A stretch of 64,000 nt of DNA from Mucilaginibacter sp. (GCF_028288225.1 NZ_JAQBOC010000088.1:158635-222634); one strand, 5' to 3'. Counted from the first letter of the stretch, positions 35,778-47,122 are shown. A program made the numbers and translations. The notes: generated from the sequence alone by a model not told the origin.

Positions 35778-36629
35778 TTACTGCTTAGACCTGCTCATGT
35801 GAATACCCCTAATATTTCCGCTGTCGCCATATGAAAAAACGCCATTAGCAAACCTGCTATATTTGGTTTTATAACGATTATGCACCTCGGCAGACATTTG
35901 TTTATCGTTAACGGTCATCCCGTTTGGCGAAATTGTTAATGAGTATAAGCTTTTTTCATCAGGTACAATGCCATCTTTTACCAGGTCGCCTATTAATTGG
36001 GCCATCAGTTTTCGGTCTTCTTCCGCCTGTTTACGATCAATTGCTGCCTGGGCGCGATCCTTTACAGCTTGCGCACGGTCCAGTTCAGCCTGCGCACGGT
36101 CTTTTACAGCCTGCTCCCTGTCCTTATCTCCCTGGGCACGGTCTTTTTCAGCTTGTAAACGGTCCCGCTCAGCCTGTGCGCGATCTTTTTCAGCCTGCCC
36201 CCTGCTTGAAACGGCCTCCATCCTGTCTTTTTCAGCTTGTCCCCTGTCCTTTTCGGCCTGGACACGGTCTTTATCTGCCTGGGCACGATCTACCTTTGCC
36301 TGGGCACGATCTTTTTCAGCCTGGATCCTGTCCAGCCTTATTTGTTCTTTAATTTTATTAATTTCCGTGCTGTATTTTGCATACTGTTCAGGGGCTATCT
36401 TTACATCGTCAACATATAAATTTGCTACCTTACCATTAACCAGCTTAAAGCTGTATTCCTTGCCATCAGTAAAGGTATGCACACGCTCAATGGTATTACC
36501 ATGCGCATCTTTACTTTGGCTACCGTAGTTAGAATAAGTATCAGAGCCTTTATCCTGGGCATTTACTGCAACACCCCATGCCATAGCGGCTATTACAAGC
36601 ATACTATATTTTAAAAATTTAGTTTTCAT
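35778..36629 (-). CDS. Secreted heptad-repeat protein (DRAQAEK repeats) linked to the BlaR1-like gene
   Basis: A 283-residue protein with a signal peptide (MKTKFLKYSMLVIAAMAWGV...). A short globular region (about 25-95) with KEYSFKLVNGKVANLYVDDV is followed by sixteen heptads of type DRAQAEK between about residues 98 and 210, and a C-terminal domain with LTISPNGMTVNDKQMS. The repeats are strongly charged and should form a long helix or coiled coil in the periplasm. The gene lies downstream of the BlaR1-like gene, whose C-terminus has the same heptads. Family unknown. Confidence 0.75.
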   Translation of the reverse strand: MKTKFLKYSMLVIAAMAWGVAVNAQDKGSDTYSNYGSQSKDAHGNTIERVHTFTDGKEYSFKLVNGKVANLYVDDVKIAPEQYAKYSTEINKIKEQIRLDRIQAEKDRAQAKVDRAQADKDRVQAEKDRGQAEKDRMEAVSSRGQAEKDRAQAERDRLQAEKDRAQGDKDREQAVKDRAQAELDRAQAVKDRAQAAIDRKQAEEDRKLMAQLIGDLVKDGIVPDEKSLYSLTISPNGMTVNDKQMSAEVHNRYKTKYSRFANGVFSYGDSGNIRGIHMSRSKQ

Positions 36630-36853
36630 TTTCTTTTTTGATTTTAAGATTAAAAATTGGGCAATAAAATTCCATTCCGCGTTTGCGGTAATTTTAAAAA
36701 ATTGCCTGTTTGTTGATTTATAAATATGGGCTTTAACGCTAATACAGGTGCGCCATCTGCATTATTCTCTCAGCCGTTTATTTTTCTATTTAATATATAA
36801 AGGTTGTAATTGATGTAATTGTTAAAAAAGAATTTTAATTATAGCCTGACCTT

Positions 36854-38464
36854 TTATTCGCTTACACTTGCTTTACTTTTGGCAGATTGTTGCCTGTCAA
36901 GCTCAGCTTGTGCACGGTCTTTTACCGCTTGCGTACGATCTTTGTCTGCCTGTGCACGATCTTTCACCGCTTGTGCCCTGTCTATATCTGCCTGTGCACG
37001 GTCTTTTTCTGCTTGTATCCTGTCAAGCCGGGCACGCTCCTGGTCTTTCATGGCCTGCATCCTGCTTTGCTCTGCCTCTTTCCTGTCCCGTTCTGATTGA
37101 ACCCGGCCTTGTTCAGTATTTCCCCTGTCCTTTTCTGCCTGCGCCCTGCCGTCACCAAGCTGTTGTTTTATAATTTCGGGTTGCACGCTGCTAACCTGAC
37201 CAGCTTGCTCAACCGGGCTCGTTTTTATATCGGCTGCAACTTTCATAGCTTCAGTTTTTCTTATGCTTTCTATGCCATTTATCATTACCGGCATGCGCAT
37301 TGAGCCAATGTGCCTCTTGTTCAACCTTACCCGTTTTGCCGTTATTGCGGCAACAACAGTCTTGTTGGGCTGAACAATTGTTTTGCTGACATGATTACCT
37401 TCCTTAACCGATATTTTCGTGAATTCTTTTATCCGGGCAACGGCAGCAGTGGTTACTATAAGGCCAAATAATAAAATGCTTGTTATGAAAAATATCTTTT
37501 CGCTACGCCCGAACGTTTTATTTTGGTTGTGCAAGATCCGTACAACCCTGCACATCAGGTAATTCTTTTTACCCGGAAATGCAGTTGCATAAGCTGAGCC
37601 GTAAAGCTCATGTTCTTTAAAGCTGATCAGCGCCTGCACCAATTCCATTTTATTATTGGTTTGCTGCAGGGCAATATCATCGCAGCAGTTTTCACGCTCT
37701 TCTTTTAATAGTGACGAGATCCACAATAAACCCGGATTAAAGAAAAATACAGCCCCGGCAATGTTCTGTAAAAAGTTAATAAAGTAATCGTTGCGTTTTA
37801 TATGGGCAAGCTCATGCAATAAAATGGCTTCAACCTGCAACATTGGCAACCCTGCCAGCAAGCCTACGGGCATTAAAATAACAGGCTTTAAATGACCGAC
37901 AATCACTGGCACTTTAATATAGCCCGACTGCAATAATTTTACTGCTTTAGTTATCTTCAATTTTTCAGAGAACAGGCTAACCTTATTTGCCCAAAATTCA
38001 GATGGCTGGTAAACCTGGTAATTACGAATGCGCTGATTATAAGCCAAACATGAGATCATTTTTACGCTTTTGAACAGGAAAACCATAAACCAGATCAGGA
38101 TTATAAATGGCGCATTTGCTGAAAAATAATCGGTAAACGTTTTAGTAAGCTGTTTAACGCTATGAACATTAAAAAATAACGATGATACATTCACACCAAT
38201 ATTCCCGGGAAGCGTGGTTAAGGCAGTTGCAGTTGTTGTGCTTTGCCATTCGTAAACAAAGGTTAAGCCGCAGGCTGCAATAAATACTATAAATAAAATA
38301 AGCGCCAGGTTATACCTGTATGCCGGGCTCGATCTTTTAGCAAACACCAATGCCACCCCGGTAACAATAGCTAAAAATAACCCCTGCCATAACGAATGGA
38401 TCAGCATCCAGCTAAAAGCTGTGATTATTTTGTTTAATGTGGTGTTTATTAAAAGTAAGTGCAT
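36854..38464 (-). CDS. BlaR1-like M56 family metallopeptidase with heptad-repeat tail
   Basis: A 536-residue membrane protein. Several hydrophobic segments occupy residues 1-130, then the M56 zinc site with LLHELAHIKRNDYFINFLQ (about 215) and the downstream Glu in EERENCCDDIAL. A further membrane helix FFITSILLFGLIVTTAAVA lies near residue 335. In BlaR1 and MecR1 a penicillin-binding sensor follows; here instead about 180 residues with thirteen DRAQAEK-type heptads form the tail, which should be periplasmic. M56 proteases cleave the BlaI-type repressor, whose gene lies 6 bases upstream. The signal is unknown. Confidence 0.87.
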   Translation of the reverse strand: MHLLLINTTLNKIITAFSWMLIHSLWQGLFLAIVTGVALVFAKRSSPAYRYNLALILFIVFIAACGLTFVYEWQSTTTATALTTLPGNIGVNVSSLFFNVHSVKQLTKTFTDYFSANAPFIILIWFMVFLFKSVKMISCLAYNQRIRNYQVYQPSEFWANKVSLFSEKLKITKAVKLLQSGYIKVPVIVGHLKPVILMPVGLLAGLPMLQVEAILLHELAHIKRNDYFINFLQNIAGAVFFFNPGLLWISSLLKEERENCCDDIALQQTNNKMELVQALISFKEHELYGSAYATAFPGKKNYLMCRVVRILHNQNKTFGRSEKIFFITSILLFGLIVTTAAVARIKEFTKISVKEGNHVSKTIVQPNKTVVAAITAKRVRLNKRHIGSMRMPVMINGIESIRKTEAMKVAADIKTSPVEQAGQVSSVQPEIIKQQLGDGRAQAEKDRGNTEQGRVQSERDRKEAEQSRMQAMKDQERARLDRIQAEKDRAQADIDRAQAVKDRAQADKDRTQAVKDRAQAELDRQQSAKSKASVSE

Positions 38465-38470
38465 CTTAAA

Positions 38471-38881
38471 TTATTTAATGTTATCCATTTTGCTTAACAT
38501 CTCTTTTATTTTCAGTAATTCCTCGCCCGATGTTTTATCATTATCAAGCAGGGCCATCATCAAATTGCTTGGTGAGCCATTGTACATCGAATCAACAAAA
38601 CGACCGAGCAGGTTTCCTTTTACCTTACCTTCAGCAACGACCGCGTTGTAAATATGCTTCATATTAGTTTCATCGCGCCCAAGCATGCCCTTCTCTTTCA
38701 TCACCTGCATTAGCTTTAAGGTTGATGTATATTGTACAATTTCCTTTTGTTCGTTCAACTTATCGTGCACAAAACGAACGGTTGAAGGTCCGTATTGCCA
38801 TAGCACCTGCAGCACATCCATTTCGGTTTTTGTAGGTACTATTTCCGTGGCCATATCCTTTTTAAACAATGTCATATTCAA
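38471..38881 (-). CDS. BlaI/MecI/CopY family transcriptional repressor
   Basis: A 136-residue winged-helix repressor. TKTEMDVLQVLWQYGPSTVR opens the wing-helix domain, with the recognition part YTSTLKLMQVMKEKGMLGRD, and the C-terminal dimerisation part ends in EELLKIKEMLSKMDN. It is the first gene of an operon with the BlaR1-like protease and the heptad protein, and should repress it until cleaved. In-frame ATG codons at 38881 and 38854 are both possible starts. Confidence 0.88.
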   Translation of the reverse strand: MNMTLFKKDMATEIVPTKTEMDVLQVLWQYGPSTVRFVHDKLNEQKEIVQYTSTLKLMQVMKEKGMLGRDETNMKHIYNAVVAEGKVKGNLLGRFVDSMYNGSPSNLMMALLDNDKTSGEELLKIKEMLSKMDNIK

Positions 38882-38895
38882 AGGTATGTATTAAA

Positions 38896-38905
38896 AACGT
38901 ACGTT
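38896..38905. promoter_or_regulatory. Candidate BlaI-type operator
   Basis: AACGTACGTT is a perfect 10-base palindrome 15 bases before the BlaI start codon, at the place expected for autoregulation. BlaI operators in other species differ in sequence, so the match rests on position and symmetry. Confidence 0.35.
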
Positions 38906-39131
38906 GCAAATATTATGTTATTTTTTTCAAAGATTTTTTATTTGCAGGATCTTTAATTAGCATCACCTCCTCTCATTGCAATCAGATCAAAGCTATAAAG
39001 TTAGAAAAGGCTTTATGGGAGCCTCCTAAAGGTGTGTATTATTATTTTGATGCGTTGCCTTAACATTGCAATCAAATTATATAAAATTTAAATTTTTATC
39101 CTGATTTTAGCCATCATCAAACTATAAGCAT

Positions 39132-39506
39132 ATGAAAAACATTAAAATTATTTTACTGACAACAGTCGCTGCATTACTTGGTTACAGCTCAGCCTATTCA
39201 CAATCAAAGCCAATAAATACCAAAGCTGAATTTGATGCAAGCCGTGTTAAAATTGATTCGCTGGATAACCAATTGATAAAGACAATAGGTGAACGGGAAA
39301 GGATTGTAAGAGAGATTGGCGTATATAAAGCCAAAAACCATATCCCCCCGTTACAGGCAGCCCGCTTTAAGCAAGTAGTAGATAAAGCCAAAGAAGCCGG
39401 TAAAAAAGAGGGCCTCTCGCCGGAGCTTATTGAGGAGCTGATGAATGCCATCCATACGGAAAGCCTTAAGCTGGAAAGCGACCCTGCGGCTGTGCATAAC
39501 GAATAA
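39132..39506 (+). CDS. Secreted chorismate mutase (AroQ class)
   Basis: A 124-residue protein with a signal peptide (MKNIKIILLTTVAALLGYSS) and a single AroQ-type helical domain. Visible residues: the Arg in DASRVKIDSLDNQLIKTIGE, then RERIVREIGVYKAKNH and LSPELIEELMNAIHTES. It should convert chorismate to prephenate, but in the periplasm, as in other exported mutases of unclear purpose. No aromatic-synthesis genes are near. Confidence 0.85.
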   Translation: MKNIKIILLTTVAALLGYSSAYSQSKPINTKAEFDASRVKIDSLDNQLIKTIGERERIVREIGVYKAKNHIPPLQAARFKQVVDKAKEAGKKEGLSPELIEELMNAIHTESLKLESDPAAVHNE

Positions 39507-39530
39507 ATTTTAAATGAGGAAATTGCCGCA

Positions 39531-39672
39531 AAAGATTATACCTGGTTTACGGTTGAGTAAAAGCTCCTGAACAACAAAAAGATGTTATGGAAGGATGAGC
39601 TGACGCTGACAGTGGAGAAATTATTACCCATATTGAAGCGGTAGAGATATTTGAAAAATATGGGTTGAAATA
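39531..39672 (+). pseudogene. Possible decayed coding remnant
   Basis: Short open stretches in different frames lie between the chorismate mutase and GH16 genes: one reads DYTWFTVE then stops, and another ends GEIITHIEAVEIFEKYGLK then stops. They look protein-like but have no start codon. The source family is not recognised. Confidence 0.25.
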
Positions 39673-39715
39673 GTTTTAACAATTTATCCTATTTTTATCA
39701 ACCAATAAAAACCAC

Positions 39716-40591
39716 ATGAAACTTTTACAGCTAACAACAATAATTACAATATTAGCCACTACAGCCGCTACAGCCGCTACAGCCCAACAAAATCAACCCA
39801 AAAAAACTGATACTATTTTTTTTGAGGATTTTAGTCAAAAAGCGCTTGACCGTACCAAATGGAACGTTGAGGTAACCGGCAATACTGTTAATGAGGAGCA
39901 ACAGGCTTATGTTGATTCCGCTTCAACCATTTATTTGTTGGCTAATGCCGATGCCGAAGGCGCAAAGAATGCCCTGGTACTAAAAGCTGTTTATCATCCG
40001 GGATATATCAGCAAGGAAAACAAAAAGTACGATTTCCTTTCGGGCAGGATAAATACCCAGCACAAAATGGAGTTTACTTATGGCACAGCATCCGCCCGGA
40101 TGAAAATGGCCGCCGGAGCTGGTTTATGGCCTGCATTTTGGGCATTGGGAAATGGCAAATGGCCCGATTGCGGCGAAATTGATATGATGGAAACCGTTGG
40201 CGACTCCAGCTGGACAAGCAACGCCCTGCATGGCCCAGGTTACTTCGGAGATACCCCTTTGGCTTACAGGGCATTCTTTCCGGCCGGCACAGATGTTACC
40301 CAATGGCATGTGTACTCGGTTGACTGGACGCACGACAACCTTATATTTAAAGTTGACGGCAAAGTAACCTACAGCGTAACCCGTGCAATGGTTGAAAAAT
40401 ACGGCCGCTGGGCTTATGATAATCCAAAGTTCATCATCCTTAATTTTGCTTTAGGCGGTGGTTATCCGGCTGGCGTAAATAAGGTTAAAACGCCATATTT
40501 TGGCATAGCAGAAACAACGGTTAACAAAATAAAAGCAGGGCAGGCAAAAGTAGTTGTAGACTGGGTTTTAGTTACCAAAATATCCAACTAA
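39716..40591 (+). CDS. Glycoside hydrolase family 16 (laminarinase-like)
   Basis: A 291-residue secreted enzyme with signal peptide MKLLQLTTIITILATTAAT and a duplicated ATAATA run at its end. The GH16 active site is CGEIDMMETVGD (about residues 154-165) with the EIDxxE triad intact, preceded by GAGLWPAFWALGNGKWP. It should cleave beta-1,3 or mixed beta-glucans in the periplasm or outside. A strong terminator follows. Confidence 0.92.
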   Translation: MKLLQLTTIITILATTAATAATAQQNQPKKTDTIFFEDFSQKALDRTKWNVEVTGNTVNEEQQAYVDSASTIYLLANADAEGAKNALVLKAVYHPGYISKENKKYDFLSGRINTQHKMEFTYGTASARMKMAAGAGLWPAFWALGNGKWPDCGEIDMMETVGDSSWTSNALHGPGYFGDTPLAYRAFFPAGTDVTQWHVYSVDWTHDNLIFKVDGKVTYSVTRAMVEKYGRWAYDNPKFIILNFALGGGYPAGVNKVKTPYFGIAETTVNKIKAGQAKVVVDWVLVTKISN

Positions 40592-40607
40592 AACATAGTT
40601 ATTAAAT

Positions 40608-40641
40608 AACCAAGCCTCCTGGAATTCCGGGAGGCTTGGTT
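40608..40641. terminator. Strong bidirectional terminator between convergent genes
   Basis: AACCAAGCCTCC at 40608 pairs perfectly with GGAGGCTTGGTT at 40630. The loop contains TGGAATTCC. It serves the GH16 gene on the plus strand and the small lipoprotein gene on the minus strand. Confidence 0.85.
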
Positions 40642-40646
40642 GGTAT

Positions 40647-40808
40647 TTAGTAATTATGGTAATGGTGATCATTATCATGGTCGTGGTCGTGCTCATGATC
40701 GTTATCATGATAATGCCGGTGTCTTTCCCTGTATTCAACTGAACAGCTCGTCAGGGTTGCTGATGCCAGTATAAGCAACACAATAATCCTTAAAATATAC
40801 TTTTTCAT
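40647..40808 (-). CDS. Small His/Asp-rich lipoprotein (53 residues)
   Basis: The frame from the ATG at 40808 to the TAA at 40647 encodes a signal peptide MKKYILRIIVLLILASATL with a lipobox LTSC, then a 30-residue mature part with ten histidines interleaved with Asp and Glu (HDNDHEHDHDHDNDHHYH). It should be a lipid-anchored metal-binding protein for Zn, Ni, Co or Cu in the periplasm. Family not recognised. It sits five bases beyond a strong terminator stem and is convergent with GH16. Confidence 0.75.
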   Translation of the reverse strand: MKKYILRIIVLLILASATLTSCSVEYRERHRHYHDNDHEHDHDHDNDHHYHNY

Positions 40809-40943
40809 AATATTTATTTATAGATAGATATGACAGGTCGGACAATTACGATGCCAAAAGGTTTAAGAATGCTGATGGAACAAGCTAATGTTACAAGGAT
40901 AACTTGAGCGGAGCCTGTGCAGTAACCGATACAATTGAAATAG

Positions 40944-41618
40944 TCAGGCACTTATTTTTTCAGATCTGTTCATCCGGCGGGCGATTAAAACATACAATGC
41001 ACCCAAACCCCAGATTACAGGCAACAGCACAAACGCATTAAACATAACCTGTTCGTATCCTGATTTTGTTACATTAAGAAAAGGATATGGATAATCGCCG
41101 GAAATGGCGCCACGGATAAGCACATAGATAAAATAAATAAAAGGGAACCATAACCAGGGCAAAACATCTCTGTATTTTAATCCGGCTTTAGGTACAAATA
41201 CAAACCAGTATATTATAAATAACACCGGGTTTATTACATGCAGCAGCTCATTAGCCAGTTTAAAAAGGCCTTCCATATGCCATATATTACGCAATGCAAC
41301 ATTGTAAATAAGCGCTACAATGGTAATATAAAGTGCAATACTGGTTAAAACGGTACCCTTTAAAAAAAACCTGCCCCATGCTGATCTTGGCGCTATTAAA
41401 ATTACGGTTAAACAAACAACCATCAGCAGGTTACTTAAAATGGTATAGTAGCTAAATAGCTGCACAAGTGTATTGCCAACAGAGCGGCCATTGGCAAGAT
41501 AAGCAGGTATGGAAACACTGAATTGAAGTACAAGGGCAAACCAGGTAACAATTACAACTAAAGCGGTATATGCCCATTTTATTTTAGGTGCTTGTTCAAG
41601 GTCGGTTTTACTTTGCAT
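40944..41618 (-). CDS. Pr6Pr family six-helix membrane protein
   Basis: A 224-residue protein with six hydrophobic segments and charged ends. The layout YYTILSNLLMVVCLTV, HMEGLFKLANELLHVINPVL and WLWFPFIYFIYVLIRG agrees with the Pr6Pr family, which has no known function. It stands alone. Confidence 0.75.
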   Translation of the reverse strand: MQSKTDLEQAPKIKWAYTALVVIVTWFALVLQFSVSIPAYLANGRSVGNTLVQLFSYYTILSNLLMVVCLTVILIAPRSAWGRFFLKGTVLTSIALYITIVALIYNVALRNIWHMEGLFKLANELLHVINPVLFIIYWFVFVPKAGLKYRDVLPWLWFPFIYFIYVLIRGAISGDYPYPFLNVTKSGYEQVMFNAFVLLPVIWGLGALYVLIARRMNRSEKISA

Positions 41619-41772
41619 TAATACTGTTTGACGTATTAAAGTTACAGAAAAACATTATATTTAAATATCAATCTAAAAAAACATAATTTAGTGATGGTAT
41701 TTAATATAAACCTCTTATTTTTTCCCCAATAGCTGTACCACATGTTTGCGGTATTTAGATATGATAGTGTGT

Positions 41773-44133
41773 ATGCGCCGCAATAAACTTATAGTTATAA
41801 TTTATGTGCTGATCTTATGTTTTTTTAAGGTTAGTATAGCTTTTGCGCAGGCGCCAAAAATTAGTTATGAAACGCCTAAAACATACAATATAAACCAAAC
41901 CATAACGCCCCTTGTGCCAACCTCATCCGGAAGCCCTGTGCCAGTTGAAGAGTTCGGGCAAGCGCTTACTTTAAGCGGATCAGGCGACAAGGGCAGCAGT
42001 AATGGCGATGTATTAACTTCTTCGTTTAGCAACCCTTCGGGAGTGGCTGTTGATGCGGCAGGCAATACCTATGTGGCTGATTCTGATAATAACCTTATCC
42101 GTAAGATTAGCCCCACCGGCGTAACCACCACGTTTGCAGGTAGCGGCAGTCCCGGTTTTGCAGATGGAAATAAAACAGATGCAAGCTTCCAGGGACCCAG
42201 CGGTATTGTAATTGATGCAACAGGTAATTTGTATGTGGCTGATTCAAAAAACCAGCGCATCCGCAAGATAACCCCAGCCGGGGATGTAAGCACGCTTGCC
42301 GGAAAATTTATTGGTACCGGAGATGGGTCGGGCGAAGCTGCAAGCTTTTATAACCCCCAGGGTATTGCAATTGATGCTGCCGGTATCTTATATGTGGCAG
42401 ATACTTTTAATAATTTAATAAGAAAGATAAGCCCCGCAGGGGATGTCATTACCCTTGCAGGAAGCGGAAGCCCGGGAAATACCAATGGCATGGGCACTGC
42501 TGCATCGTTTAATGCGCCTCAAAATCTTACCGTTGATGCTGCCGGAAACGTTTATGTAACTGATTTGGGCAACAATCTTATCCGGAAAATAACGCCATCA
42601 GGCGATGTTAGCACTTATGCCGGAAACGTAAACGGACCGGCAGGCGGGATTAACGGGCCGGCGCTGTCAGCCAGCTTTAACAAGCCAAGCGGAATAGTGG
42701 CTGACAACATAGGCGACCTGTTTGTTTCAGATTTTGGAGGCCAGCTGATCAGGATGATCGATCCTTCAGGCAACGTAATTACGCTGGCAGGTAATGGCAG
42801 CGCCGGAAGCTTAAACAACACCGGCACTGTAGCAAGCTTTCATGGCCCTAAGGGACTTGCACTGGATGGAGCAGGAAAATTATACATTGCCGATTCATTT
42901 AATAATGAGATCAGGACCGCTTATATAGTAGGTTATCGCATTGATAAACCTCCCCCACTCGGGCTTGTCTTTAGCGTTGCAACAGGTATTATCACCGGGA
43001 CACCAACTAAAGTATCCCCGTTAACCCCATATACTATTACTGCTTATAACATTCACGGCAGCAGTACATTTACTGTTGAAATTAAAGTGATTGATTCACA
43101 AACCATAACCTTTCCCCCTATCCCTGATAAAACAGTTTGTGACGTTGATTTTGATCCGGGCGCTAAAAGTAACTCGCCTATAACCTATACCAGCAGTGAT
43201 TTGGCTGTAGCCACTATAGTAGCAAACAAAGTACATATTACAGGTGCAGGACCAACAACCATAACAGCATCAGACGGCACATCAACCTATCCCCAACCAC
43301 TAACTGTAATTGCCGGGGTAACACCTTCGGTTACCGTATCACCGGTAACTTTTGATGAATGTTCGGGCATAGCTGTAACCTATACTGCCACACCGGTAAA
43401 CGGTGGCGATACCCCGCATTTTCAATGGAAGGTGAATGGCCAGAACAGCGGGCAGGACAGCCCTGATTTTATCAGCAGTAATTTAAATAATAATGATAAA
43501 ATAACATGTGTCCTTACCAGCAGTATTGCTTGTACTACGAGTTCTACGGCTACCTCAAATGAGGCGGTATTTACGCTTGATCCGCCCGTTACCACCTCCA
43601 TTACCATTACATCATCATTAAACGGTCCTGTTTGTGCAGGTACCGAAATTGTATTTACGGCAGCACCCGCCAGTCCTGACATTAAGCCCGGTTATCAATG
43701 GCAGGTTAACGGGAACAATGCAGGCACCAACAGTTCAACATTCAGCAGCACTACGCTGGCCGATGAAGATGTAGTCACCTGTATTTTAACCAGTAATGGG
43801 AGATGCTTAATTAACCCCAGTACATCTTCAAACGCAATAACTATTAAGCTTAATCCAAATAGCCAGTGTGTTATAGTTATTCCTAGCGCATTTACACCAA
43901 ATGGCGATGGTATAAATGATCTGTGGAATATTTCGGCGCTACAGGGTTATCCCAATTGTAGCTTAACAATTTTCACCCGCTATGGATCATTAATATTTAA
44001 GTCGACCGGGTATGTAAAAGCCTGGGATGGCACTTATAATGGCAGCGCTTTGCCGGTAGGCACTTATTATTATATTCTCGATATTAAAACAGGTAAAAAA
44101 ACAATGTCGGGCGCGGTTACAATTTTACGGTAA
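41773..44133 (+). CDS. NHL-repeat protein with T9SS gliding-motility type C-terminal domain
   Basis: About 786 residues from the ATG at 41773, which begins a signal peptide ending FFKVSIAFAQ. Five to six NHL repeats fill about 60-390, each with wording like GIAIDAAGILYVADTFNNLI and ITLAGSGSPG, predicting a beta-propeller. Ig-like domains follow. The C-terminus has SAFTPNGDGINDLWNISALQ ... GTYYYILDIKTGKKTMSGAV, the type B C-terminal domain that directs export by the type IX secretion system. It should be a large cell-surface or released protein. Substrate or partner unknown. Confidence 0.9.
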   Translation: MRRNKLIVIIYVLILCFFKVSIAFAQAPKISYETPKTYNINQTITPLVPTSSGSPVPVEEFGQALTLSGSGDKGSSNGDVLTSSFSNPSGVAVDAAGNTYVADSDNNLIRKISPTGVTTTFAGSGSPGFADGNKTDASFQGPSGIVIDATGNLYVADSKNQRIRKITPAGDVSTLAGKFIGTGDGSGEAASFYNPQGIAIDAAGILYVADTFNNLIRKISPAGDVITLAGSGSPGNTNGMGTAASFNAPQNLTVDAAGNVYVTDLGNNLIRKITPSGDVSTYAGNVNGPAGGINGPALSASFNKPSGIVADNIGDLFVSDFGGQLIRMIDPSGNVITLAGNGSAGSLNNTGTVASFHGPKGLALDGAGKLYIADSFNNEIRTAYIVGYRIDKPPPLGLVFSVATGIITGTPTKVSPLTPYTITAYNIHGSSTFTVEIKVIDSQTITFPPIPDKTVCDVDFDPGAKSNSPITYTSSDLAVATIVANKVHITGAGPTTITASDGTSTYPQPLTVIAGVTPSVTVSPVTFDECSGIAVTYTATPVNGGDTPHFQWKVNGQNSGQDSPDFISSNLNNNDKITCVLTSSIACTTSSTATSNEAVFTLDPPVTTSITITSSLNGPVCAGTEIVFTAAPASPDIKPGYQWQVNGNNAGTNSSTFSSTTLADEDVVTCILTSNGRCLINPSTSSNAITIKLNPNSQCVIVIPSAFTPNGDGINDLWNISALQGYPNCSLTIFTRYGSLIFKSTGYVKAWDGTYNGSALPVGTYYYILDIKTGKKTMSGAVTILR

Positions 44134-44250
44134 CTGATTTAAACTCAATATTCTGCACCATATAGCTTCCGGAAACCACTAATATGAAAAATTTATTATA
44201 AAATATATTTTATTGGCAACTTCTTTTCACATGTACCCGTAAAAGCATGT

Positions 44251-44484
44251 ATGAAAGGATATGTGAATATACCGGGGTCAATTTACTGTAAGCTTTGCAA
44301 GGAGTGTGGTTCACGCCCTGTAATTGCCAGGGTTGCGGATATAGGGTATGTTGTTAAATGTTCAAAAAATGATGATCACTACCAAACAATGCCTGGCTTA
44401 ATTGATATAGACGATTGGAACCGCCATAATACCATAACATCTGCCTCCATAGATTTTAACCTGACCCAAAGGCTGGCCTGGTAA
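44251..44484 (+). CDS. Small zinc-finger protein resembling Lar restriction-alleviation proteins
   Basis: A 77-residue protein with CKLCKECGSRPVIARVADIG near the start and VKCSKND in the middle, then IDDWNRHN. The paired Cys sites and the WNR ending fit Lar-type zinc ribbons, which in phages and mobile DNA reduce restriction. The match is partial. No nearby phage genes are seen. Confidence 0.5.
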   Translation: MKGYVNIPGSIYCKLCKECGSRPVIARVADIGYVVKCSKNDDHYQTMPGLIDIDDWNRHNTITSASIDFNLTQRLAW

Positions 44485-44590
44485 TTGCCCTCCTTTTACT
44501 TTTATTTAGTTGGTTTTTATAAATTACACTTCGGTGTGCTGTTTAAGTGACATTTATTTTTTATGTTTATTCACTTAAAACAATCTAAAA

Positions 44591-45085
44591 ATGAACAACC
44601 CCTTAAAATCATCTTTCCCCAAACTAATCCGCATCAATTTCTGGATCTTACTTTTTGCATTTGCTTTACCACAATTATGTAAGGCGCAAACTGCAAACAA
44701 TGCAAACCAGCCTGTTTTTAACCATGCTGCCCTGTGTGCCAAAAATCTTAAAAAAACTGCCGATTTTTACCGGAATGTTATTCAGCTTAAAGAAATACAC
44801 CACCCCTTTAAGGATACTGTGCACGTTTGGCTTAAAATAGGCGAAGGGCTTGCATTGCATATTATCCAGGGCGAATGCCCAACAACCGTACATGATATTG
44901 GCATCCATTTATGTTTCAGTGTTCCAAATCTTGATGCTTTTATACATCACCTTGATGAAATGAACGTGCCTTACGGCAACTGGACCGGCCAGCCAAAAAA
45001 GGTGCAGTTAAGGGCAGATGGCGTAAAACAGATCTACCTGCAGGACCCGGACGGATTTTGGGTTGAAATAAACGACGCCAAATAA
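44591..45085 (+). CDS. VOC family (glyoxalase-like) protein with signal peptide
   Basis: A 164-residue protein. A hydrophobic N-terminus with a possible cleavage after LPQLCKAQ precedes a VOC domain: FNHAALCAKNLKKTADFYRN opens it, and LQDPDGFWVEIND ends it. The usual metal residues (His near the start, Glu at the end) are present. It may bind a metal and act as a dioxygenase, isomerase or binding protein in the periplasm. It is followed after 21 bases by the hybrid kinase gene. Confidence 0.82.
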   Translation: MNNPLKSSFPKLIRINFWILLFAFALPQLCKAQTANNANQPVFNHAALCAKNLKKTADFYRNVIQLKEIHHPFKDTVHVWLKIGEGLALHIIQGECPTTVHDIGIHLCFSVPNLDAFIHHLDEMNVPYGNWTGQPKKVQLRADGVKQIYLQDPDGFWVEINDAK

Positions 45086-45106
45086 TTTTACTGAATTAAG
45101 AAAATA

Positions 45107-46948
<1,842 letters not shown>

Positions 46949-47122
46949 CGTTCAGGCGCTGGCTAAGTCATATCGTCTTAATTCTTGCATCTTGATTCTT
47001 GACTTCCTGATTCTTGACTTCTTGCTTCTTTCCTTCTTGATTCCTGATTCTTGAATTCTTGCATCCTGATTCTTGACTCCTTGCATCTTTCTTTGATTAG
47101 TACCACAAATCTTGTAAATAGT

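Noticed and set aside
35924..36528. Open plus-strand frames of 142 and 186 codons across the heptad gene
   Set aside because: They are the complement of the repeated DRAQAEK codons, which leaves all frames open; composition is unlike a real protein and the minus-strand gene has a signal peptide.
38869..39063. 64-codon ORF upstream of chorismate mutase
   Set aside because: It begins inside the BlaI promoter region and reads through AT-rich DNA; the protein-like end is short and unsupported.
42000..42950. Tandem DNA repeats in the NHL gene as a mobile or CRISPR-like array
   Set aside because: The periodicity is coding: each unit is one NHL repeat of a propeller protein.
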